Below, piece by piece: positions 1 to 9,127 of a stretch of 64,000 bases of DNA; the stretch's first letter is position 1, and the number at the start of each line of letters is the position of its first letter. Both the position numbers and the translations under genes were made by a program. The notes below the pieces were generated by a model, which saw nothing but the letters and a program-made list of their open reading frames with translations, did not search any database and had not been told where the DNA came from. This DNA comes from Alteromonas sp. 1_MG-2023. GTDB taxonomy: Bacteria > Pseudomonadota > Gammaproteobacteria > Enterobacterales > Alteromonadaceae. The stretch covers positions 62,001 to 126,000 of the forward strand of contig NZ_JAUOQH010000012.1 of the NCBI RefSeq assembly GCF_030547075.1. Direction: 5' to 3'.

Positions 1-540
1 AAAGCTGGCATGCCACAGGAATGGATCCATGTTGAGCAAGCTGCAAAACTCTATTGTCAGGAAAAGGTATTATTCGAATTAGGCAGTGGTGCTATTACGC
101 TTAAAGGTGGCTGGGATCATGATGGCCACCAAAGTCAGTTAACCTTATCAAGTATTATTGCTTGCGATGGCAAAGTAACGGATTTAAGCGGCAAGATAGC
201 GTTAACCAATCGGTATCTGTTTAGGCGTGATAATTATTTGTGCCTCTACTGCGGCCAACGCTTCTCACCAAGCCTGTTAACCCGTGACCATATTATTCCA
301 CGCTCACGGGGTGGCAAAGATAGCTGGACTAACGTGGCGACATCTTGTCAGCGCTGCAACCATGCAAAAGCAGCTAAAACCCCAGAAGAAGCCGGAATGC
401 CTTTGCTTGCTGTCCCCTTCAGGCCAAACGTTTATGAAAGATTCTATTTGGTTAACCGTCGGATATTGGCCGATCAAATGGAATTTTTAAAAGGCCACTT
501 TACCGATAAGCGAGATTGGCACTTAAACGGTTTCCCCTAG
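1..540 (+). CDS. HNH endonuclease family protein (5' end outside window)
   Basis: Probable HNH-family nuclease. Numbering from the first visible ATG (position 10), it has a CxxC pair (C78, C81), the D93-H94 core followed by PRSRGGKD, N108 and a second CxxC (C113, C116) with H118, which together form a zinc-supported beta-beta-alpha metal fold. The frame is open to base 1 and the codons before the ATG (K-A-G) match the lead-in usual in this family, so the true start is probably just upstream of the window. The stop overlaps the stop of the convergent MscS-type gene by 18 bp. Chromosomal proteins of this type are common in gammaproteobacteria and their physiological substrate is unknown; nothing nearby suggests a restriction or homing system. 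Confidence 0.85.
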   Translation, partial: KAGMPQEWIHVEQAAKLYCQEKVLFELGSGAITLKGGWDHDGHQSQLTLSSIIACDGKVTDLSGKIALTNRYLFRRDNYLCLYCGQRFSPSLLTRDHIIPRSRGGKDSWTNVATSCQRCNHAKAAKTPEEAGMPLLAVPFRPNVYERFYLVNRRILADQMEFLKGHFTDKRDWHLNGFP

Positions 541-1428
541 CGATTGAGAGCTTGACGAAGTATTCGGCGGACAGGCACTGTTTTCCAATGCCTCAAACCA
601 TAGGCTTAGCCAATCTGAACACATTTTATGTTCAAGTTCGTGTGCTTCTGCCGTGGGGCAAAACAAACTGACTTTTACGACGACTTTAGCGAGTTCATTA
701 GTTTTAATTTCAACCTCAGGGTCTATTTGAATAAAGTCTTGTTCTAAGTGACGTTCAATAAGACCTTTGTATCGCTCTGCTACATCACGAAAATATTCAC
801 AGTGAGCATGGGCACTGGCCCTAAAAGCCGGTAATAAGCTATAAGCATTAACCGTAGGCTCATTGACAATATTAAATGAATGCAGTTTATAACGACGTAA
901 GAAGTTCAAGTTACGTACCGTTTGCGTGACTAACTGACTGTTGGGTACGTAAACGTGCTTACCAGTATAGTTAAAGGTTTCAGAGTCAACCTCTAACAAG
1001 GCAGTTTTTGCCCAATCCATTTCCACCACTTCACCAATAACATTATTCATTTGGATCCAATCCCCTACCCTGAACGGCCGTGCGCCTAGGTAGTAAATGA
1101 AGCCCATAAAACATTGAATAAATTCGCGGGTAGCTAACACAATGGCTACCATGAAAGCGGCAATTGAAATAGCAAGGTTTTGAATTTCAGACGACCACAC
1201 CATCATCAGGAGCACTATGATAAACGCATTACCTAACTGCTCTAATATATTGATTTGGTTACGTCTATCTTCCCCTTTGCGGGAACTGCGGCGCTTAATT
1301 AATCGAAGGACTCCTTTTTTGAAGAAGTGCAGTAACACCACTAAAAAAAGCGAAGCTAATAGTTTGTACTCCAAAACAAATTCAACAAAGTTGTGCCACA
1401 TTTGTATTGGATCAATCACTATTTCCAT
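523..1428 (-). CDS. MscS-family small-conductance mechanosensitive channel
   Basis: A 301-residue MscS-family protein, expected in the inner membrane as a heptameric pore that releases solutes on hypo-osmotic shock. Hydrophobic segments lie at about residues 22-36 and 66-105. The last is the pore-lining type and runs into a conserved stretch containing GARPFRVGDWIQ and IGEVVEMDW, the MscS beta-domain signature. A cytoplasmic alpha/beta domain follows. It is about the length of E. coli MscS (286 residues). It lies downstream of putP-proB-proA on the same strand but behind a terminator, so it is probably transcribed separately. The neighbourhood suggests a role in osmotic adaptation. Confidence 0.9.
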   Translation of the reverse strand: MEIVIDPIQMWHNFVEFVLEYKLLASLFLVVLLHFFKKGVLRLIKRRSSRKGEDRRNQINILEQLGNAFIIVLLMMVWSSEIQNLAISIAAFMVAIVLATREFIQCFMGFIYYLGARPFRVGDWIQMNNVIGEVVEMDWAKTALLEVDSETFNYTGKHVYVPNSQLVTQTVRNLNFLRRYKLHSFNIVNEPTVNAYSLLPAFRASAHAHCEYFRDVAERYKGLIERHLEQDFIQIDPEVEIKTNELAKVVVKVSLFCPTAEAHELEHKMCSDWLSLWFEALENSACPPNTSSSSQSLGETV

Positions 1429-1461
1429 TTAGGAGCTCCGCTTAAGCATTGGGTAGAACAT

Positions 1462-1486
1462 AAAAAAAGCGCTGAAAATTCAGCGC
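1462..1486 (-). terminator. Rho-independent terminator after proA
   Basis: Inverted repeat GCGCTGA / TCAGCGC (1469-1475 and 1480-1486) with a 4-base loop. Read on the minus strand it is followed by seven T residues (complement of 1462-1468). It lies about 95 bp past the proA stop and separates proA from the MscS-type gene. Confidence 0.8.
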
Positions 1487-1580
1487 CTTTATTATGAAGC
1501 ATGCTATCGATGGGCACAATGCCGACCAGTGGGAATATTCACACTTAGCCTGCTGGCAATGCGCCCTATTTGAGCACTAA

Positions 1581-2828
1581 TTACTCACGAATTTGGCCAA
1601 CACCGTTTACCAAGTATTTTTCAGAAGTAAGCGACTCTAATCCCATTGGGCCATACGCATGAAGCTTAGTGGTCGCGATGCCAATTTCTGCCCCTAAACC
1701 AAGTTGGCTACCATCTGAGAATCGTGAAGATGCATTTACCATCACGACACTAGCATCTACTGCGCGCTGGAACTTCTTCGCGCTATCTTCGTTTTCTGTA
1801 CAGATAACTTCGGTATGGTTACTACCAAAATCGGCGATATGAGAAATAGCACCGGCAAAGTCATCTACTACTCGAATAGCAATTTCTAAACCTAAATACT
1901 CTTCGCCGTAGGCATCTTCGCTAATAACATCAGCGCCGTTAAAGTACTGAGCACCCTTCTCATTCACATGCACTGTCACTTTCTGTTGCTCGAACGCTTC
2001 AGCAACGCGAGGTAAGAAGTCGCCAGCGATTGCCTGATGCACTACCAAGCCTTCTAACGCATTACATACGCCAGTACGTTGGGTTTTACCATTAAGCAGG
2101 ATAGCCAATGCTTTATCCAGATCAGCGTCTTTATCTACATATAAATGACACACACCTTTAAAATGCTGAATAACGGGCACTTTAGAGTGTTCAGTTACGT
2201 AGTTAATTAGCCCTTCACCGCCACGTGGAATAATAACGTCAATATAGTCACGTTGTTCCATAAGCTCTTGCATAAGGGCACGGTCTGGGTTTGGCACTAC
2301 CGTAACGAGTGCTCTTGGCAAATTGTGCTTTTCAAGCACGTCTTGCATCAGTCCGGCGATGGCTAAACTGGTGTCTAGGGCTTCTTTACCGCCACGCAAA
2401 ATAACACCGTTACCTGATTTGAAACATAGTGCGCCGGCATCAGCTGTTACGTTAGGGCGTGCTTCATAAATCATGCACACTACGCCTAATGGAATCCGCA
2501 TCTTTTTAATTTCAATGCCATTCGGACGAGTGCCAATTACACGTTCACGGCCAACAGGATCGTCAAGGCTAATAATAACCTCAATGCCTTCAGCCATAGA
2601 CTCTATGCGGGCATCGTCTAAAACTAGACGGTCAATCATGGCGTCATCTAAGTTATTTTCCTTAGCGCGCGCCACTTCTTTTTCGTTAACCGCTTTAATG
2701 GTGTCTTTATTACCACGAATTGCCGCAGCCATGTCTTTTAGCACAGCGTTTTTTTCTGCTTCATCCAATATGGCAAGTGTCTGGGCTGCTTGTTTCGCTT
2801 GTTTTGCTAATTCTGTAATAATACTCAT
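1581..2828 (-). CDS. proA: Gamma-glutamyl phosphate reductase
   Basis: Second step of proline synthesis: NADPH-dependent reduction of gamma-glutamyl phosphate to glutamate-5-semialdehyde in the cytoplasm. The 415-residue protein has the aldehyde-dehydrogenase-like fold; the catalytic Cys is C255 in RTGVCNALEG, and YEARPNVT (about 121-128) and LRGGKEA (144-150) are family motifs. Length matches E. coli ProA (417). Its ATG overlaps the proB stop by 4 bp, so the two are translationally coupled, as expected for enzymes that channel an unstable intermediate. A terminator follows. Confidence 0.98.
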   Translation of the reverse strand: MSIITELAKQAKQAAQTLAILDEAEKNAVLKDMAAAIRGNKDTIKAVNEKEVARAKENNLDDAMIDRLVLDDARIESMAEGIEVIISLDDPVGRERVIGTRPNGIEIKKMRIPLGVVCMIYEARPNVTADAGALCFKSGNGVILRGGKEALDTSLAIAGLMQDVLEKHNLPRALVTVVPNPDRALMQELMEQRDYIDVIIPRGGEGLINYVTEHSKVPVIQHFKGVCHLYVDKDADLDKALAILLNGKTQRTGVCNALEGLVVHQAIAGDFLPRVAEAFEQQKVTVHVNEKGAQYFNGADVISEDAYGEEYLGLEIAIRVVDDFAGAISHIADFGSNHTEVICTENEDSAKKFQRAVDASVVMVNASSRFSDGSQLGLGAEIGIATTKLHAYGPMGLESLTSEKYLVNGVGQIRE

Positions 2829-3934
2829 TCTTCCTCCAAATTTGCTACATGCTGATCAGAAATGATAGGGCCAGTCTTGTCTTCAAATTCACTGGCGAAG
2901 TCATCGTTTTCCTGATTCGCGATAAAATTCAGTAAACAGCTACTATAGTTAGATTTTGCTTTAACGAGCTTAGTTCCGTCGGCCTTTCTTACCAAAATGG
3001 TATCGCCTACTGAGAACTCTCCCTTCACATCAACTATTTCGCTGCTAGTCAGTTGTTCACTGTCGTTCTCTAATGAAGAGTCAAAATCTCCATCAACTAT
3101 CACTTCACCTTGCGCGTTCGAGGTATGGCGCATCCAGTGTACGTTTTCTAACATTGGTTTGTCGTAAGGACTAAAGTGAGTGCCAGGATTTTTACCGGCA
3201 AGCAACATATTAAATGACAGCTCGGTAAAGCCGTTAATAATATATGTATCTATACCATGCGAAACTGCTTTTTCCGCCGCTTCAATTTTTGTGCGCATAC
3301 CACCGGTGCCTACACCGCCTTCTGCTGCGCCGCCAGCCATGGCATAGATGCTGGCGTCTATGGTATCTACTTTTTTCAGCAACTCAGCATCATCGTGATC
3401 ATGAGGGTTTTTATTATATAAACCATCAATATCTGAGCAAATGATAAGTGCGTCGGCATCAGCTGCTGCTGCCACCATAGCGGATAAATTATCGTTATCA
3501 CCTACTTTTAGTTTGTCAGTGGTAACCGTATCGTTTTCGTTAACGATAGGCAGCACATTATGCTCAAGCAAACTAAAAATAGTTTCACGTATACTAACGT
3601 AACGCTCTCTGTCGCGCAGGTCAGCATGGGTTAACAACATTTGCGCTGATGGGAAGTCGAATAACCTGTCCCACGTAGCAATCATTTCTGTTTGCCCTGC
3701 CGCTGCCATTGCCTTTTTCACTGCAATGTTTGATTTTTCATGGTCAGGGAATAGGTGTGCCCCTGCTGCAACAGAACCTGAAGACACCAACACTACCTGT
3801 GTACCATTCGCCCGACAACGCACAATGAACTGGGCAATACTAAGCAAGTAGTGGCTGCTGCACCCCTGCTTATTCGGCGAGATTAGTGCACTGCCTACTT
3901 TAATGACCACGCGTTTCCAATTGGGATGACTCAT
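2825..3934 (-). CDS. proB: Glutamate 5-kinase
   Basis: First, normally proline-inhibited step of proline synthesis: ATP-dependent phosphorylation of glutamate. The N-terminal amino-acid-kinase domain (about 1-255) shows KVGSALIS, VSSGSVAAG, NENDTV and GGVGTGGMRTK. A C-terminal PUA-like domain (about 275-365) follows, as in the long E. coli form (367 residues; here 369). An AGGTGA ribosome site lies 10 nt before the ATG. Only 15 bp separate it from the putP stop, with no room for a terminator, so it is probably co-transcribed with putP as well as proA. Confidence 0.98.
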   Translation of the reverse strand: MSHPNWKRVVIKVGSALISPNKQGCSSHYLLSIAQFIVRCRANGTQVVLVSSGSVAAGAHLFPDHEKSNIAVKKAMAAAGQTEMIATWDRLFDFPSAQMLLTHADLRDRERYVSIRETIFSLLEHNVLPIVNENDTVTTDKLKVGDNDNLSAMVAAAADADALIICSDIDGLYNKNPHDHDDAELLKKVDTIDASIYAMAGGAAEGGVGTGGMRTKIEAAEKAVSHGIDTYIINGFTELSFNMLLAGKNPGTHFSPYDKPMLENVHWMRHTSNAQGEVIVDGDFDSSLENDSEQLTSSEIVDVKGEFSVGDTILVRKADGTKLVKAKSNYSSCLLNFIANQENDDFASEFEDKTGPIISDQHVANLEEE

Positions 3935-3949
3935 AATATTTCATTCACC

Positions 3950-5449
3950 TTAAGATTGTTGATCTGCTAATTGTTGGTTAGTTGCTCTGAATAAACGTAA
4001 CGTTTCATCAGATGGCGCAACACCTGCGCGCGATACCAACCAAAGGGTCGCGGTACTTACCGCAAAACCAGGAATAATTTCATAAATAACACTGCTTAAC
4101 GTTTTACCGTCAGCCAAAACGGGCGCATATATCCAAAACAAAACGGTTACAGCACCACTAATAATGCCGGCCAATGCCGCATTATGTGTTAAATCTTTTT
4201 TGTACAAGCTAAACAGCACTAATGGGCCAAATGCGGCACCAAAGCCTGCCCACGCGTTGCTTACCAAGGACAAGATAGAATTTGACGAGTCCATAGATAA
4301 TAACAGTGCCACCACAGCAACACCCGCTACGCCAAACCTTCCGATGGTAACCGTCTCTTTTTCGCTAATATCTTTTTTCGCCACAACGCGGTAAATATCT
4401 TCGGTTAACGAACTCGCCGACACTAATAATTGAGACGAGATAGTGCTCATGATGGCCGCTAAAATTGCCGCCATTAGAAAGCCACTAATAAGAGGATGAA
4501 ATAGCAACTGAGAAAAGACGATAAAAATAGTCTCAGCGTCATCTACCCTCAAATTGAATTGATTTGAATACGCTATTCCAACAAAACCGGTTGCTAATGC
4601 ACCAAGTATAGTTACTAGCATCCAAGACATGCCAATATTTCGCGCTGTACTCACTGATTTAACATCGCGAATAGCCATAAATCGCACTATGATGTGAGGT
4701 TGTCCGAAGTAACCAAGCCCCCACCCTAAGCTCGAAAGTAAGCCTACTAGTGTCAAAGCGCTCCACGATTCGCTAAAGTTCGGTACTGATTCATACGCGG
4801 CCGCCGTCATTTGGTTTACACTTTCAAATTCACTGAAAGCTACAATGGGCACCAGCACTAGGGCAATAAACATGATGCAGCCCTGTACGAAGTCCGTCAG
4901 GCTAACTGCCAAAAAACCACCCAAGAGGGTATATGACACTACTACACCCAGTGTAATAAAGAGGCCTAATTGATAATCAACCGAAAACGCGCTTTCGAAA
5001 AGCTTTCCGCCAGCCACTAAGCCAGCCGAGGTATATAAAGTGAAAAATAGTACGATGATGACTGCTGAAACAATACGTACGTTCGCTTTTGGGCTATTAA
5101 AGCGCTTAGCGAAGAATTCAGGTACCGTGAGTGAATCATTTGCTACTTCGGTATAAACACGAAGTTTTGGGGCAACCAGTATGTAGTTGGCTAATGCTCC
5201 TGCTACCAGGCCTATCGCGATATAAACCGCTTCAAACCCAGTTAAGAACATTGCACCAGGCAATCCCATTAACATCCAACCCGACATATCAGACGCACCA
5301 GCTGAAAGTGCTGTTACTTGAGGGCTAACCTTTCTACCACCTAAAATATAACCCGAAATATCACTGGTTGATTGACGATAAGCAAAGAGGCCTATCCCTA
5401 ACATTGCTAAAAAATATATCGCCAGTGATATATAACTTTCAATTGGCAT
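3950..5449 (-). CDS. putP: Sodium/proline symporter
   Basis: Inner-membrane Na+-coupled proline importer of the solute:sodium symporter family, with about 12-13 hydrophobic segments through its length and the family motif GGRKVSPQVTALSAGASDMSGW after TM1. I place the start at the ATG at 5449, giving 499 residues (E. coli PutP is 502), because MPIESYISLAIYF aligns with the usual family N-terminus and an AGGAG lies upstream. The frame is open to 5530, which would add 27 atypical residues. It lies directly upstream of proB-proA on the same strand. PutP is more often linked to putA catabolism, so here it looks tied to proline accumulation as an osmolyte (inference). Confidence 0.94.
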   Translation of the reverse strand: MPIESYISLAIYFLAMLGIGLFAYRQSTSDISGYILGGRKVSPQVTALSAGASDMSGWMLMGLPGAMFLTGFEAVYIAIGLVAGALANYILVAPKLRVYTEVANDSLTVPEFFAKRFNSPKANVRIVSAVIIVLFFTLYTSAGLVAGGKLFESAFSVDYQLGLFITLGVVVSYTLLGGFLAVSLTDFVQGCIMFIALVLVPIVAFSEFESVNQMTAAAYESVPNFSESWSALTLVGLLSSLGWGLGYFGQPHIIVRFMAIRDVKSVSTARNIGMSWMLVTILGALATGFVGIAYSNQFNLRVDDAETIFIVFSQLLFHPLISGFLMAAILAAIMSTISSQLLVSASSLTEDIYRVVAKKDISEKETVTIGRFGVAGVAVVALLLSMDSSNSILSLVSNAWAGFGAAFGPLVLFSLYKKDLTHNAALAGIISGAVTVLFWIYAPVLADGKTLSSVIYEIIPGFAVSTATLWLVSRAGVAPSDETLRLFRATNQQLADQQS

Positions 5450-5992
5450 AATGTGAGATTGCTCTCCTATGTTAGTTAAAATTACATTGTTCTGTGTAGG
5501 TAGCTTGTGACGCGTGTTTATACCAACCAATTACTAAACTCTAGTTTTCCATCTAAAGTTCGCACCTATGTTTAACCGCTAAAACCTACACCTGTTCTTA
5601 CATCTAATTTTGCATTTAGCTTTCTTCAGTTAATAAAAAGCCCTGACTAAGGTGCTTAACCAAATTCAGAGGCAAGTAAATCCAAAAGCTATTCAAACAG
5701 AGTAATTAAATAGAACAATAATGATTTGAGTTCTAATTATATATGTATCAGCGTTGTTATTTCAAGCTTAAATAGTAGCCAATTTACTAAGAGCTCAATT
5801 CGCAACTCAAATCCCCCCCTGCTAGTTCCACAGACATTAGCGACAAAGGAGAAACACACAAACCATTGTTTTAAATGAAATTAAACACAGAACGCAAGTT
5901 TCATTAAATGCACTTACTCGTACGCTTATTAGTGTAATTATCACACTATTAATATCAATAGAAGCATTTATTATTAAAAGTTAATCTAGATA
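5450..5992. other. Gene-free AT-rich stretch upstream of putP
   Basis: 543 bp with no credible ORF, between putP and the topoisomerase gene. It should contain the putP promoter. The only structure I can support is a 6-bp inverted repeat with a 7-bp spacer, TAGTGT-N7-ACACTA (5930-5948), operator-like but far (about 480 bp) from putP. A C-rich run occurs near 5811-5819. Confidence 0.5.
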
Positions 5993-7072
5993 TCACTCAG
6001 ATGAAATAATCGCCAACAAAAGCTTTTCAGTGCTCAAATCTCGCTCAGTTGGATCGCACAATTCATTTTGTTCTTGCTGTAGCTGCATAAGCAACTTCTC
6101 GAACTGCGTTTTGTCGTCAAACACAGAATACAGTTTCGGGTGAATGTAATATTGCCTGCAAACTGTTGGGGTATTTCCAAGCATTTTGGATACATGAGCG
6201 CTTAGAGAATTAGGCCACTTTCTATTCCGGCCTTCCCGTAGATATCTATCAACATCAGGGAAACTCTGTAGTGCAAATCGACTTGCAGCCCAAGTTCGAA
6301 AATCTTTACAGCTGAAATCTTCTCCCAAGTGTTCATGAATAAAGGCATTAACGTCTTCACTATGAATATCGCACCATGATCCATTGTCTAATTGGTACCT
6401 AAACAAACTGTATCCTTGCAGTTCAGTACATTCACAAACCAAAGATGCTAACAGAGGGTCGTCTATAGTGATCGTTCGATGTTTACTGTGTTTACCTGAA
6501 TATGCTAACAATACTTTTTCTATAGACGCTTCTTGCACATGCTTGCGGCGCAGTGTGGTTAGCCCATAAGTGTTATTCTCTTTACTATATTGAGAATTCC
6601 CAATCCGCACGCCGGTGTAATCTAAAAGTAAACATACCAGCGCTGAAGCGCGTTCAAGTGTCCATTTCTCACCGTTCACTAATGTTCTACAATAACCTCG
6701 AAATTCAGGCATTTTTTCGCCAAATAGGGCCAAACGCCTAAATTTATCTGCCTGCTGCTGTTTATGCCATTCCGGATGATAAAGATATTGTTTTCGCCCT
6801 TTAGCATCTAAGCCTATAGCTTGAATATTTGCCTTGGGCTCTTTACTAATAACTACATTTTTCCAGTTTGGAGGAATAGCCAGTGCTTTGATACGGTTTA
6901 AGACCCGTTCTCCCTCTACCTTTCGACCATTTTTATACCGGTAATACGCACCCTTGCCACAACGAATTCGAGAAATGCTCAGGTGTTGATGAGGATTTTT
7001 ATGCAGCTGTTGCCTATCTGGCTGTGGCTGCAACTGTGACTCTCTATCTTTAACGACTTGCCCTATAGTCAC
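5993..7072 (-). CDS. Poxvirus-type DNA topoisomerase IB
   Basis: Type IB topoisomerase that relaxes supercoils through a 3'-phosphotyrosyl intermediate. In the 359-residue protein the catalytic set can be read: R156 (GVRIGN), K194 (YSGKHSKHR), R259 (CKDFRTWAAS) and the nucleophile Y309 in CRQYYIHP. The N-terminal part (about 30-120) carries the DNA-clamp motif IPPNWKNVVI and QYLYHPEW. Length matches bacterial enzymes of the Deinococcus type (about 346 residues). It is monocistronic, flanked on both sides by more than 500 bp of gene-free AT-rich DNA, which fits independent acquisition. Bacterial TopIB is patchily distributed and not essential; its job here is unknown. Confidence 0.95.
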   Translation of the reverse strand: MTIGQVVKDRESQLQPQPDRQQLHKNPHQHLSISRIRCGKGAYYRYKNGRKVEGERVLNRIKALAIPPNWKNVVISKEPKANIQAIGLDAKGRKQYLYHPEWHKQQQADKFRRLALFGEKMPEFRGYCRTLVNGEKWTLERASALVCLLLDYTGVRIGNSQYSKENNTYGLTTLRRKHVQEASIEKVLLAYSGKHSKHRTITIDDPLLASLVCECTELQGYSLFRYQLDNGSWCDIHSEDVNAFIHEHLGEDFSCKDFRTWAASRFALQSFPDVDRYLREGRNRKWPNSLSAHVSKMLGNTPTVCRQYYIHPKLYSVFDDKTQFEKLLMQLQQEQNELCDPTERDLSTEKLLLAIISSE

Positions 7073-7705
7073 GCTGACTCCCTATTCAAATCATGTAATA
7101 TCGTTAACTAACATCAAGGCTGTTAAAAGATGAACCGCGCTGGTGTCCATACTTAGTTAATTTCAAATCAATGGTGCAATGACGTAATGAAGCAATGCAA
7201 GTAATGTGCTTACTATGTAAGAAAGGATAGGCTCACACACTAAGGAGGTAGAAAAGCTCGTCTAGGGAAGAATTACTATTTAATTACATAAGGTTACCTA
7301 ACTATTTAGTGATATTTCACTATTCAATAGAGCTTACATTCATAATTAGATATATATAGCTGAGCATTGCTGTTTACGACACTGAGACAATTTTTCATAC
7401 CGTGAGTAAATATGAAGCATAGGCGTTTTACTATTTATCTTGATAGACCCAATAAAAACTAAGTAAATTACAGATTGCTGGCCCAAAAAACAAAAATAAG
7501 CCTTATTTATCAATAAATTAATCATTCCCAACCCCATAAAAGAGACATAGACTAAAGGCTAAGAGTACGACGGAACGCATTTTGAATGGTTATAAGTATA
7601 TTTTTGTAAATTCGTTCCAACGTTATGAATTTACCCGCCTTCGGTTTTAACACGCTGAAGCGTTACCACTTTTGGTATAAGTCAAACGGGTTAATCGGAG
7701 AAGTT
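7073..7705. other. Gene-free AT-rich stretch between topoisomerase IB and the next gene
   Basis: 633 bp with no ORF I can support. A 63-codon minus-strand frame (7346-7537) has no family resemblance and biased composition. It should hold the divergent promoters of the topoisomerase gene and the gene at 7706. An inverted repeat GGAACG / CGTTCC (7571-7576, 7613-7618) frames the region just before the latter. No transposase remnants were seen. Confidence 0.5.
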
Positions 7706-8257
7706 ATGCAATCTGCTAATCACGAAAATCTTCGCGCATCTCTAGCGCCAACCGACCAAATACAGGTAGCTGCAATATTTGAAGATAAATTGTCGGCAAA
7801 GCAAACTATTCAACAGTTAGCAAATTCAACCAATGTGAGTACCGACCAAGTTTCATTTATTGACGCCAGTGACACACAAATTAGCCAAAAGCTTGAGCAA
7901 GAGAGTAAGCATATTGGAAAGAATCTTTGGCACTCTCATTTAATGCTAGGTGGTATCGGCTTATTAGTAGGTATACTTGCTGCATTTTTACTTGTCTCTT
8001 TTGGCCCTGAGCTTACACAGCAGAATCCGCTCTTCACCTACATTGCGCTTATAAGCCCAGGTATTTTCACTGGATTGTTTGTTGCAGGATTAGTGGGGTT
8101 ACGCCCTGATCGCTCAGAGATTGTTCAGGCTGTTAGGCATGCGATTAGAAGAAATCATGTCGCCGTTGTTATCAATCTTAAAAAGAGCCAATCGGCTTCC
8201 GACATATCTTCATTTTTACACTCTAGAAGCAAAACAGTAGTAGAAGCAGTTCGCTAG
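7706..8257 (+). CDS. Two-TM protein with stress-protein-like N-terminus, function unknown
   Basis: Start taken at the ATG at 7706 because CGGAG lies 5 nt upstream; an earlier in-frame ATG at 7625 lacks a ribosome site. The 183-residue product has a soluble N-terminal part (about 17-65) with a beta-alpha-beta pattern (QVAAIFEDKLSAKQTIQQLA then a second strand VSFID) recalling YflT-like general-stress domains. Two strong TM segments follow (about 80-103 and 111-131, the second G-rich), then a basic cytoplasmic tail with a second beta-strand element (HVAVVINL). I do not recognise a named family with certainty. Monocistronic, with a strong terminator 45 bp downstream. Confidence 0.75.
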   Translation: MQSANHENLRASLAPTDQIQVAAIFEDKLSAKQTIQQLANSTNVSTDQVSFIDASDTQISQKLEQESKHIGKNLWHSHLMLGGIGLLVGILAAFLLVSFGPELTQQNPLFTYIALISPGIFTGLFVAGLVGLRPDRSEIVQAVRHAIRRNHVAVVINLKKSQSASDISSFLHSRSKTVVEAVR

Positions 8258-8302
8258 CGGTTGATTGAATCCAAGTATATACAAATAAACTAGACATCAT
8301 TA

Positions 8303-8337
8303 AAGGCCCCTTTACCTAAGATAGGTAAAGGGGCCTT
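8303..8337. terminator. Bidirectional terminator
   Basis: A 15-bp perfect stem (8303-8317 and 8323-8337) with the 5-base loop AAGAT, GC-rich in the middle, with short A/T edges on both sides. It lies between convergent genes and can serve both the gene ending at 8257 (plus) and the one ending at 8398 (minus). Confidence 0.85.
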
Positions 8338-8397
8338 ATTGTTATATTAATGCGATAGTGCAGGCTAAAGTTAGCCTTCCCATTATTATCGTTGCTC

Positions 8398-8952
8398 TTA
8401 ATTAGGCTGCTCGTTATTGTCACTGTCGGCTATTAGCCCCGCTACTACAAAACATAGCGGAAATACAAACGCCCACACTATGGCTAAAATGATAAAGGTA
8501 ATAGTGGATGAATAGCCAAATGTTACCGCACCAAAAGCCTCTCCGCCGAAATAACTTACTGGAGCAAAAATAGCCCCCCCTATTGCTGCCAACCAAGGCC
8601 GGTTAGCAAAAGCGCTTAAGCTATGCTGGATTGAACCGCCAAGGGCAGCCCACAAAAACATGAGCCAAATAGGGATGACCAAATGCGTTGCGCTCCCCCT
8701 TAGCCATGCGCCAGTTTCAAAGCCAAATACACCGGTAATCATTAACAAAGAGTCTACTAGCGTACCAAGCAATAACACTGAAACCATTATTTTAAAATCA
8801 GATTTTCTTATAGGAGAGAAAACAATCCAAGCGCCAAGTAAGCACATTACAACACACAGTGTAATAAAGGTGCTTTGGTATAAAACCACTAACCACCATA
8901 TTCCTTGAAACCAAAAAAAGTTAAGAAGTTTACTTAAGAAACTGTTAGGCAT
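8398..8952 (-). CDS. DUF2878 family integral membrane protein
   Basis: A 184-residue protein with about five to six TM segments (roughly 15-47, 54-74, 90-108, 118-140, 148-175) and a short acidic tail. The pattern of a charged loop after TM2, IPIWLMFLWAALG, HSLSAF, and the GAIFAPVSYFGGEAFGAV helix agrees with the DUF2878 family of gammaproteobacteria, whose function is not known. It is monocistronic here, convergent with the preceding gene. Confidence 0.8.
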   Translation of the reverse strand: MPNSFLSKLLNFFWFQGIWWLVVLYQSTFITLCVVMCLLGAWIVFSPIRKSDFKIMVSVLLLGTLVDSLLMITGVFGFETGAWLRGSATHLVIPIWLMFLWAALGGSIQHSLSAFANRPWLAAIGGAIFAPVSYFGGEAFGAVTFGYSSTITFIILAIVWAFVFPLCFVVAGLIADSDNNEQPN

Positions 8953-9127
8953 TAATTCGCTCTTTTTTGTTATTGAGGGATGTCATCGGCGTTATTACGC
9001 TGGCGTCAAACAGCAAGTTTACATATTAAATTAATTTTACCTACATAGTTGCCAATTAGTAATAAACAAAAATGGCAGATGCTCTGTATAAATAAGTGAA
9101 TCTTTGAACAAAGGAAATGTAAACAGT

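Noticed and set aside
1..540. HNH nuclease as part of a restriction or defence island
   Set aside because: Neighbours are an ion channel and proline genes; no methylase, helicase or other defence gene is visible.
7346..7537. 63-codon minus-strand frame in the gene-free region after topoisomerase IB
   Set aside because: No recognisable domain, no convincing ribosome site, composition typical of random AT-rich DNA.
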